This document shows positions 37,151 to 43,898 of a stretch of 64,000 bases of DNA, one piece after another (the stretch's first letter is position 1; each line of letters begins with the position of its first letter). The translations under genes were made by a program, and so were the position numbers. The notes under the pieces were generated by a model. That model made no database searches. It was given only the letters and a program-made list of their open reading frames with translations, and was not told where the DNA came from. The stretch is taken from NCBI RefSeq assembly GCF_003259435.1, contig NZ_QLMA01000003.1, positions 372,001 through 436,000 on the forward strand, given 5' to 3'. The DNA is from Chitinophaga dinghuensis. Its GTDB lineage: Bacteria > Bacteroidota > Bacteroidia > Chitinophagales > Chitinophagaceae.

Positions 37151-38002
37151 ATGAAACTTATCAGGTTTGGTTTACCAGGTGCAGAGAAACCAGGTGTTGT
37201 TACTGACGCTGGAATGTTTGATGTCAGCGCATTTGGCGAGGATTATGGCGAGAAATTTTTTGAAACGGATGGTCTGAACCGTCTGGCGGCATGGTGGTCT
37301 GCCAATGGCAGCAACTGCCCTCAGGTACCTGCTGATACCCGCCTGGGTTCCGCTGTTCAGCGTCCTTCCAAAATTGTGTGCATTGGTCTGAACTATGCCG
37401 ATCACGCTAAAGAAACGAATGCGCAGATCCCTGCTGAACCAATCGTATTCTTTAAAAGTACTTCCTCCCTGGTAGGTCCTAATGATAACGTAATCATTCC
37501 GCGTAACTCTGAAAAAACAGACTGGGAAGTGGAACTGGCCGTAGTAATTGGCAAAAAAGCCAGCTATGTGGACGAAAAAGATGCTATGGATTATGTGGCC
37601 GGTTACTGCCTGCACAACGATTATAGCGAACGCGCTTTCCAACTGGAAAGAGGCGGCCAGTGGGTAAAGGGTAAGAGTGCCGACTCTTTCGCTCCTTTAG
37701 GTCCATGGATGGCTACCAAAGATGAAATCGCTGATGTTGATAACCTGCGCCTCTGGCTTACCGTAAACGGTCAGAAAATGCAGGATGGCAATACCTCCAA
37801 TTTCATCTTCAAAGTGCCTTTCCTGGTACATTACCTGAGCCAGTTTATGACACTGCTCCCTGGCGATGTGATCTCCACAGGTACGCCTGCTGGTGTTGGC
37901 CTGGGTATGAATCCTCAGGTGTACATCAAACCAGGAGACGTAATTGAACTGGGCATCGATGGCCTGGGTACTTCCAAACAAACAGCTGTAGCTTACAAAT
38001 AA
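37151..38002 (+). CDS. FAH-family hydrolase, probable 2,4-diketo-3-deoxy-L-fuconate hydrolase
   Basis: 283 residues, fumarylacetoacetate hydrolase fold. The conserved start of the core is KIVCIGLNYADHAKETN (~75), the metal ligands lie in DWEVELAVVIGK (two Glu, ~118-129) and NDYSER (Asp, ~154), and the C-terminal loop LPGDVISTGTPAGVG (~233-247) is the family hallmark. In the fucose pathway this enzyme splits 2,4-diketo-3-deoxy-L-fuconate to pyruvate and L-lactate. Substrate inferred from context. Stop and next ATG are one base apart. Confidence 0.82.
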   Translation: MKLIRFGLPGAEKPGVVTDAGMFDVSAFGEDYGEKFFETDGLNRLAAWWSANGSNCPQVPADTRLGSAVQRPSKIVCIGLNYADHAKETNAQIPAEPIVFFKSTSSLVGPNDNVIIPRNSEKTDWEVELAVVIGKKASYVDEKDAMDYVAGYCLHNDYSERAFQLERGGQWVKGKSADSFAPLGPWMATKDEIADVDNLRLWLTVNGQKMQDGNTSNFIFKVPFLVHYLSQFMTLLPGDVISTGTPAGVGLGMNPQVYIKPGDVIELGIDGLGTSKQTAVAYK

Positions 38003-38003
38003 T

Positions 38004-38336
38004 ATGACACAGAGATATTGCCTGGCATTGGATCTGGTCAACGACCCGCAGCTGATCGGCGAATATGAAGCCTATCACCGCGAAGTATGGCCGGAAATCA
38101 AGAAAAGTATCACCGACAGCGGCATTACGGCAATGGAAATCTACCGTGCCGGTAACCGCCTGTTTATGATCATGGAAACAGATGCTTCCTTCTCCTTTGA
38201 GCGCAAAGGAGCCATGGATGCCACTAATCCCAAAGTACAGGAATGGGAACAGCTGATGTGGAAATATCAGCAGGCTATCCCCGTTGCTAAAGAAGGAGAG
38301 AAGTGGGTACTGATGGACAAGATTTTTTCTTTATAG
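38004..38336 (+). CDS. L-fucose/L-rhamnose mutarotase (RhaM family)
   Basis: 110 residues, the length of RhaM. Family motifs: CLALDLVNDPQLIGEYEAYH, catalytic-type His25 in YHREVWPE, and the hydrophobic strand RLFMIMETD. It interconverts the alpha and beta anomers of a 6-deoxy sugar so that the dehydrogenase gets its preferred anomer. In RhaM the substrate is L-rhamnose; here the fucose dehydrogenase and lactonase genes suggest L-fucose. Translation is nearly coupled to the upstream FAH gene. Confidence 0.8.
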   Translation: MTQRYCLALDLVNDPQLIGEYEAYHREVWPEIKKSITDSGITAMEIYRAGNRLFMIMETDASFSFERKGAMDATNPKVQEWEQLMWKYQQAIPVAKEGEKWVLMDKIFSL

Positions 38337-38341
38337 CTTAT

Positions 38342-38380
38342 TTACGCCACGATACCCCACACATGGGCTTCGTGGCGTAA
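38342..38380 (+). other. Intercistronic hairpin in the fucose cluster
   Basis: Perfect 11-bp stem TTACGCCACGA/TCGTGGCGTAA (38342-38352 with 38370-38380) with a 17-base loop, in the 59-base gap between the mutarotase and lactonase genes. There is no T-run, so it is more likely an mRNA-stability or processing element than a terminator. Confidence 0.6.
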
Positions 38381-38395
38381 CTGTAAACAGACGTT

Positions 38396-39223
38396 ATGAT
38401 TATTGATGCGCACCAACATTTCTGGAAGTATGATCCCATCCGCGATGCGTGGATCGATGATACAATGGAAGTGATCCGGAACGACTTCTTCCCGGAACAC
38501 CTGGCGCCTGTGTTCAAAGCACATGGCATCGATGGTTGCGTTGCCGTTCAGGCAGACCAGTCCGACAAAGAATCAGCCTTCCTGCTGGACCTGGCCGCAA
38601 AACACGATTTTATTAAAGGAGTAGTAGGATGGACAGACCTCCGCTCTCCCGATATCCATACGCAACTGGCTCATTATGCCAGCTTCCCGCGCATGAAAGG
38701 ATTTCGTCATATTGTTCAGGGGGAACCAGATCCCATGTTCCTGCTGAGGGAAGATTTTTGCCATGGGATACTGGCCCTTGCACAATACGATTTTACCTAC
38801 GATATTCTCGTATATCCGAAACAGTTACCTGCTGTAGAACAGTTCGTAAAACGCTTCCCGGAACAACGATTGATCATCGATCATCTGGCCAAACCCGATT
38901 TCAAATCAGGCGAACTGGCCGAATGGGCAACCTCCATGAAACGGATTGCTGAGTCGCCTAATGTTTACTGTAAAGTAAGCGGACTGGTAACAGAAGCCGA
39001 CTGGCAACATTGGGAGGCGAGACACTTTGCTCCCTTCCTGGATATTGCCCTTGATGCATTTGGGGCCGACAGACTCGTATACGGCTCCGACTGGCCGGTA
39101 TGTCTTCTCGCCGCCGAATATGGAGAAGTAAAAGGTATCATTACCGATTTTATCAGCCGACTGAGCATAACAGAACAGCAGCAAATAATGGGTGGCAATG
39201 CCATCACATTCTATCATTTATAA
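38396..39223 (+). CDS. L-fucono-1,5-lactonase (amidohydrolase family, COG3618)
   Basis: 275 residues. The metal-binding start is IIDAHQHFW (His6 and His8), followed by the usual barrel motifs MKGFRHIVQGE, LIIDHLAKPD (His and Asp ligand region) and a late catalytic Asp in YGSDWPVC (~230). It hydrolyses L-fuconolactone produced by the dehydrogenase to L-fuconate. The alternative is L-rhamnono-lactonase, a near relative; the fucose dehydrogenase 12 bases downstream supports fucose. Confidence 0.82.
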   Translation: MIIDAHQHFWKYDPIRDAWIDDTMEVIRNDFFPEHLAPVFKAHGIDGCVAVQADQSDKESAFLLDLAAKHDFIKGVVGWTDLRSPDIHTQLAHYASFPRMKGFRHIVQGEPDPMFLLREDFCHGILALAQYDFTYDILVYPKQLPAVEQFVKRFPEQRLIIDHLAKPDFKSGELAEWATSMKRIAESPNVYCKVSGLVTEADWQHWEARHFAPFLDIALDAFGADRLVYGSDWPVCLLAAEYGEVKGIITDFISRLSITEQQQIMGGNAITFYHL

Positions 39224-39235
39224 TTTATTGATGAC

Positions 39236-40018
39236 ATGGATTTAGGATTACAGGATAAAGTGATTATTGTTACCGGTGGCGCCAAAGGTATTGGTGAAGC
39301 AATCTCCCGCCTGATTGCAGAAGAAGGCGGCGTAGCCGTTATCGCTGGCCGCAACGCAGCAGATAATGAAAAAACAGCCAACGCTATTATTGCTGCTGGT
39401 GGTAAAGCCTTCGCAGTGTCCGGTGAACTGGGCAGAGTGGAAGACTGTAAAAAAGTAATTGATGCTACCGTTGAGAAATATGGTAAGATAGACGGTCTGG
39501 TAAACAATGCCGGCGCTAACGATGGCGTAGGCCTGGAAAACGGCAGCCCTGAAGGATTTATGAAATCCCTTCAGAATAACCTGTCGCACTACTATAACCT
39601 GGCCCATTATGCACTGCCATATCTGAAAGCCACTAAAGGGAATATCGTTAACATTGGTTCCAAAGTAGCAACTACCGGACAAGGAAATACTTCCGGCTAT
39701 GCTGCTTCCAAAGGAGCAATCAATGCCCTGACCCGTGAATGGGCAGTAGAATTAATGCCTTATTCCATCCGTGTAAATACAGTGATTCCTGCAGAAGTAT
39801 GGACCCCACTGTACGAAACCTGGATCAATTCCCTGCCTAATCCACAGGAAAAACTGGCGTCTATCACGTCAAAAATTCCTTTCGAAAAAAGAATGACCAC
39901 TTCCGAAGAAATCGCCAACACCACTGTGTTCCTGCTCTCTGGAAGATCTTCTCATACAACCGGACAAATTCTATACGTAGACGGAGGTTATACACACCTC
40001 GACCGTTCCATTAGCTAG
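39236..40018 (+). CDS. L-fucose dehydrogenase (SDR family)
   Basis: 260 residues. Cofactor motif TGGAKGIGE (~13-21), NNAG (~90-93), catalytic Ser in NIGSKVAT and YAASK (Tyr/Lys, ~156-160). The stretch after the active site, VIPAEVWTPLYETWI (~183-197), is characteristic of the L-fucose dehydrogenase branch. It oxidises L-fucose to L-fuconolactone, using NAD(P). The start ATG at 39236 overlaps a decoy ATG at 39231 whose frame stops after four codons. Fourth catalytic gene of the cluster. Confidence 0.83.
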   Translation: MDLGLQDKVIIVTGGAKGIGEAISRLIAEEGGVAVIAGRNAADNEKTANAIIAAGGKAFAVSGELGRVEDCKKVIDATVEKYGKIDGLVNNAGANDGVGLENGSPEGFMKSLQNNLSHYYNLAHYALPYLKATKGNIVNIGSKVATTGQGNTSGYAASKGAINALTREWAVELMPYSIRVNTVIPAEVWTPLYETWINSLPNPQEKLASITSKIPFEKRMTTSEEIANTTVFLLSGRSSHTTGQILYVDGGYTHLDRSIS

Positions 40019-40069
40019 GCACTGCCAACTGATACACACTTAATATTCACCTGAACACAAAATCTCGTT

Positions 40070-41308
40070 ATGGCCGGAGGCGCAGTCAGTAATTCCACCT
40101 ATACCAGCAAAGCTCCAGTAGGAGGGAAACAAACCAATTACCTGTTTCCGTTTATTCTGGTAACAAGTCTTTTCTTTTTATGGGGCCTTGCATATGGCCT
40201 GTTGGATGTGCTGAATAAGCATTTCCAGGAAGTATTAAATATTACGCCACGCAGATCTACCCTGTTACAAGGCGCCTATTTCGGCGCTTACTTCCTGATG
40301 GCATTGCCAGCCGGCGCCTTCATGAATAAATTCGGGTACAAAAAAGGTATTATCATGGGACTCCTGCTCTATGCGGCAGGCGCTTTCCTGTTCTTTCCTG
40401 CTGCTAATGCCCTGAGTTTTGACTTTTTCCTGATGGCATTGTTTATCCTGGCTTGCGGACTGGCATGCCTGGAAACAGCTGCTAATCCTTATGTAACTGT
40501 ACTGGGTTCGCCTGCAACTTCTGAACAAAGACTGAATCTTTCCCAATGTTTTAACGGCCTGGGATCATTCCTGGGACCCATCATTGGCGGTGCATTGTTT
40601 TTTGGTAGCGGCAAAGATGATCTGTCTACCGTAAAACTGACATATATCGTTATTGGGATTGTAGTACTGCTCATCGCAGGATTCTTCTACAAAACTGCAC
40701 TTCCGGAAATTAAGGAAGATGTAGCGGAAGGTCCGGAAGTAGTGGCAGACGAACGTCCGCTGTTTGCACATAAACATTTTGTGCTGGGAGTAGTAGCCCA
40801 GTTCTTTTATGTGGCAGCCCAGGTAGGTGTTGGCGCTTTATTTATCAACTATGTAACCACTTATTGGGAAGGCGCTTCCAATGAAAAAGCAGCCTATCTG
40901 CTGTCTGCAGGTATGGTGCTGTTCCTGGCAGGTCGTTTTGTAGGTACAGCTATCATGCGTAAAGTAGCGCCTAATAAGCTGCTGGCACTTTTTGCCATTA
41001 TCAATGTGGTATTATGTGCGGTAGTAATGAGTGGCAAAGGCGCAGTTTCAGTATATGCGCTGATCGCGGTGTTCTTCTTTATGTCTATTATGTTCCCCAC
41101 CATCTTCGCACTGGGTGTGAAAGATCTGGGTAAAAATACCAAGAAAGGAGCTTCCTTTATTGTAATGTCCATCGTAGGTGGCGCTGCCGTACCTTACCTG
41201 ATGGGAGTGGTTACAGAAGCACAATCACTGGCATTCTCCTATGGTATCCCATTAGTATGCTTTGTTGTAGTATTCTACTATGGCGCGCTGGGATATCGCA
41301 GAAAATAG
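40070..41308 (+). CDS. fucP: L-fucose:H+ symporter
   Basis: 412 residues, MFS superfamily with twelve membrane helices. The two acidic residues that drive proton-coupled fucose transport in E. coli FucP, D46 and E135, fall at exactly the same numbers here (LLDVLN and CLETAANPYVTVLG). The NLSQCFNGLGSFLGPIIGG segment is also typical. It brings L-fucose across the inner membrane and ends the cluster. A candidate terminator overlaps the start of the next gene. Confidence 0.93.
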   Translation: MAGGAVSNSTYTSKAPVGGKQTNYLFPFILVTSLFFLWGLAYGLLDVLNKHFQEVLNITPRRSTLLQGAYFGAYFLMALPAGAFMNKFGYKKGIIMGLLLYAAGAFLFFPAANALSFDFFLMALFILACGLACLETAANPYVTVLGSPATSEQRLNLSQCFNGLGSFLGPIIGGALFFGSGKDDLSTVKLTYIVIGIVVLLIAGFFYKTALPEIKEDVAEGPEVVADERPLFAHKHFVLGVVAQFFYVAAQVGVGALFINYVTTYWEGASNEKAAYLLSAGMVLFLAGRFVGTAIMRKVAPNKLLALFAIINVVLCAVVMSGKGAVSVYALIAVFFFMSIMFPTIFALGVKDLGKNTKKGASFIVMSIVGGAAVPYLMGVVTEAQSLAFSYGIPLVCFVVVFYYGALGYRRK

Positions 41309-41338
41309 TATCAGCTAACGAATAGTTAGTAGTTATAT

Positions 41339-41396
41339 CCGCAAAATCATCGTATCTTCCTGACATAAACAGGATATCATGATTTTGCGGATTTTT
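41339..41396 (+). terminator. Stem-loop overlapping the start of the MbnP-like gene
   Basis: A perfect 12-bp inverted repeat, CCGCAAAATCAT at 41339-41350 and ATGATTTTGCGG at 41379-41390, followed by ATTTTT. Inside, CCTG/CAGG (41360-41363 and 41371-41374) extends the stem. It looks like the terminator after fucP but its right arm begins with the ATG of the next gene, so the start codon would be masked in the RNA. Confidence 0.65.
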
Positions 41397-42158
41397 CATT
41401 CCAGGCTGACTATCCTCCTATCCGGAACCCTGCTGGTATTGGCCTCTTGCTCTAAAACGGCAAATACTTCCCTCGTTAGTACACCTGTCACCTCTGTTCA
41501 GATTCAGTTTTATAACTATGTCGGCAACGTGCCGCTCCAGCGTAACGTAGGCGCGTATACGAATACTGCCGGCGAACAATATACCGTTTCCAAATTGCTC
41601 TATTATGTCAGCAATTTCCAACTGACAGACGCAAACGGTAAAACCATTACCCTGCCACAACGGTATTTCCTCGTAGACGATGCCACAGACTCCACCAAAA
41701 AGATAACGCTGGACAGTGTGCCCGCCGGACAATACACCGCCGTGAAATGGGTGATAGGAGTGGACAGCATCCGTAATGTCAGCGGAGCCCAGGCCGGAGC
41801 CCTGGCGCCAGAAAATGGTATGTTCTGGACCTGGAACAGCGGCTATATCATGGCCAAAATGGAAGGAAACTCTCCCCAGTCCACCACCGCATTGAAGGAT
41901 TTTCAGTTTCACATAGGCGGCTTTAAACAGCCTTATAATGCCCTGAAAGTAATTACGGTTACCTTCCCGTCCACTTTGACGGTAAGTCCGGATAATCAAG
42001 CCAAAATCAATATAAAGGCAGATGCAGACAAATGGTTTCATACGCCCAATACCGTTAGCATCGCGCAGAGCAGCGTAATCATGGCTGCCGGCGCAAATGC
42101 AATGGCAGTTGCAGAAAACTATCAGCAGATGTTTTCTGTTTTGTCTATAGCAAACTAA
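41379..42158 (+). CDS. MbnP-like copper-binding lipoprotein
   Basis: 259 residues with a lipobox (LASC, Cys24). The beta-rich domain matches the MbnP family: an N-terminal QIQFYNYVGNVPL strand, KLLYYVSNFQL, AGQYTAVKWVIGVD and the conserved WxW motif at W150-T-W152 (codons 41826-41834), then the FQFHIGG strand with His. In Methylosinus MbnP, oxidation of the first Trp of WxW to kynurenine by MbnH creates a high-affinity Cu(I) site. Here the gene 16 bases downstream encodes an MbnH-like dihaem protein, so the same pair is present. The copper role is inferred from family knowledge. No methanobactin genes are seen. Confidence 0.82.
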   Translation: MILRIFHSRLTILLSGTLLVLASCSKTANTSLVSTPVTSVQIQFYNYVGNVPLQRNVGAYTNTAGEQYTVSKLLYYVSNFQLTDANGKTITLPQRYFLVDDATDSTKKITLDSVPAGQYTAVKWVIGVDSIRNVSGAQAGALAPENGMFWTWNSGYIMAKMEGNSPQSTTALKDFQFHIGGFKQPYNALKVITVTFPSTLTVSPDNQAKINIKADADKWFHTPNTVSIAQSSVIMAAGANAMAVAENYQQMFSVLSIAN

Positions 42159-42174
42159 GCTGCAATAACAACCT

Positions 42175-43236
42175 ATGAATCGTAAAGCGTTTTATATCAT
42201 TGGCATAGTATGCCTTGTATTACTGATCGCACACGCCTGTAAAAAAGGCTCTGGCGGTCCCGACGGCTCCGTGTCTCCCCAACCCTTTACCCTGCAACTC
42301 CCTCCCGGATTCCCTGCCCCTGTATATGACTTTTCACAGAATCCACTTACCAAAGAAGGGATTGCACTCGGCAGATTTATGTTTTACGACTATCGGTTAT
42401 CGAAAGATAGCACCGTCTCCTGCGGCTTCTGTCATCAGCAGTTCGCAGCCTTCGGCCACTTCGATCATGCCCTCAGTCACGGTGTTGGCGGCCGTCAGGG
42501 CAACCGCTCCGTACCGGTTATTTTTAATATGCTGTTCCAGAAAGAATTCATGTGGGATGGAGGCGTCAATAACCTGGAGATTCAACCCCTCACTCCATTA
42601 ACAGACCCTAATGAAATGGGCGTGGATTTGAAAGTACTCATCGGCAAAATGCAATCAGATCCCCAATACCGGAAAATGTTCCGCGATGCCTACGGTACAG
42701 AGGAAATTACCAGCCAGCGCATGTTCCGGGCTATTACCCAATTTGTGGCTACAATGGTATCCGGCAACAGTAAATATGATTCTATTGTCAATCATGTGGG
42801 AGGCGCTGCATTTACTGCGGAAGAACAAGCAGGTTATAAAATCTATCAACAGAAATGCGCTACCTGTCATAAAGAGCCATTGTTCACCGATCTCTCTTAT
42901 CGCAGTAACGGATTACCTTACCTCAAACAGCTCAACGATGTCGGCAGAATGAAAATTACCGGCAACACAGCCGATTACCTGAAGTTCAAAGTACCTACAC
43001 TGCGTAATATCATTAAGAGCTCTCCCTATATGCATGACGGCCGCTTCTTTGATATCTACCAGGTGTTTGACTTCTATGATCATGGAGTAGAAGTAACTGC
43101 CTCCACAGATCCGCTGGTGAAAAATGGTATCCCACTTACGGATGCGGAAAAACGACAACTCTACTTTTTCCTCAATACCCTGACAGATTATACGCTGATA
43201 CAGAGTACCGCATTAAGTGAAGTAAAGATCAACTAA
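42175..43236 (+). CDS. MbnH-like dihaem cytochrome c (MauG/CcP family)
   Basis: 353 residues with a lipobox (AHAC, Cys22), so a membrane-anchored periplasmic enzyme. Two haem c motifs: CGFCH (83-87) and CATCH (228-232). The N-terminal domain has FGHFDHALSHGVGGRQGNRSVP, and the C-terminal FKVPTLRNIIKSSPYMHDGRFF segment is typical of bacterial cytochrome c peroxidases and MauG. Such enzymes use peroxide or electrons to oxidise a partner protein; the partner here is probably the MbnP-like product upstream. A plain CcpA-type peroxidase is the alternative, and whether a Tyr or Met sits as the distal ligand cannot be judged from sequence alone. Its end overlaps tag by 4 bases. Confidence 0.85.
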   Translation: MNRKAFYIIGIVCLVLLIAHACKKGSGGPDGSVSPQPFTLQLPPGFPAPVYDFSQNPLTKEGIALGRFMFYDYRLSKDSTVSCGFCHQQFAAFGHFDHALSHGVGGRQGNRSVPVIFNMLFQKEFMWDGGVNNLEIQPLTPLTDPNEMGVDLKVLIGKMQSDPQYRKMFRDAYGTEEITSQRMFRAITQFVATMVSGNSKYDSIVNHVGGAAFTAEEQAGYKIYQQKCATCHKEPLFTDLSYRSNGLPYLKQLNDVGRMKITGNTADYLKFKVPTLRNIIKSSPYMHDGRFFDIYQVFDFYDHGVEVTASTDPLVKNGIPLTDAEKRQLYFFLNTLTDYTLIQSTALSEVKIN

Positions 43237-43802
43237 GCCTTCGCTTTCCAACAATCGCCGAAATGGTCGTTGACCATACCTACCGCCTGCATATAGGCGT
43301 AACAGATAGTGCTGCCTACAAATTTAAACCCGCGTTTCAGCAAGTCTTTACTCATGGCATCGGAGATAGCCGTTTTCGCAGGAACCTGCCTCATGTCACT
43401 GAATTTATTTTCAATCGGCTTATGATTGACAAACGACCAGATATATTTATCAAAACTGCCGAATTCCTTTTGTACCGCCAGAAAAGCTTTGGCATTGGTA
43501 ATCGTGGCATTTATTTTTAAACGGTTGCGAATGATGCCTGCGTTCTGCATCAATGCTTCCACTTTTTGCTCATCGTACTTCGCGATTTTCTTCGCATCCC
43601 AGTTGTCGAATGCTTTGCGGTAATTCTCCCGTTTCACGAGTACTGTATACCAGCTTAAGCCAGCCTGTGCACCTTCCAGATTCAGCATTTCAAAGAGATG
43701 TTTATCATCATGCTGCGGAGTGCCCCATTCATTGTCGTGATAGTCAATGTAGAGCTGATCTTTAGTGCACCAGCTGCACCTTACTTTTTCTTTTGTTGCC
43801 AT
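43233..43802 (-). CDS. tag: DNA-3-methyladenine glycosylase I
   Basis: Removes 3-methyladenine from alkylated DNA. 189 residues, the family length. The zinc ligands expected from E. coli Tag (Cys4, His17, His175, Cys179) correspond here to C9, H22, H180 and C184. The start RCSWCTKDQLYIDYHDNEWG (~8-27) and the active-site ENYRKAF, GLSWYTVLVKRE segments are also typical. Converges with the dihaem gene with a 4-base overlap of stop regions. Monocistronic; the same strand upstream is the DUF4954 gene, 97 bases away with a terminator between. Confidence 0.95.
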   Translation of the reverse strand: MATKEKVRCSWCTKDQLYIDYHDNEWGTPQHDDKHLFEMLNLEGAQAGLSWYTVLVKRENYRKAFDNWDAKKIAKYDEQKVEALMQNAGIIRNRLKINATITNAKAFLAVQKEFGSFDKYIWSFVNHKPIENKFSDMRQVPAKTAISDAMSKDLLKRGFKFVGSTICYAYMQAVGMVNDHFGDCWKAKA

Positions 43803-43844
43803 AGTTCAAATATACTTGCTTTTAGAAGGCTGCCCAAACAACAA

Positions 43845-43875
43845 AACAGTCACCGCACATAGTACGGTGACTGTT
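43845..43875 (-). terminator. Terminator after the DUF4954 gene
   Basis: Perfect 11-bp stem (43845-43855 with 43865-43875) with a 9-base loop, 24 bases past the stop codon at 43899; followed on the minus strand by TTGTTTTGTTG. Ends the glmS-DUF4954 pair. Confidence 0.85.
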
Positions 43876-43898
43876 CCATTATCGGAAAAATAATCAGA

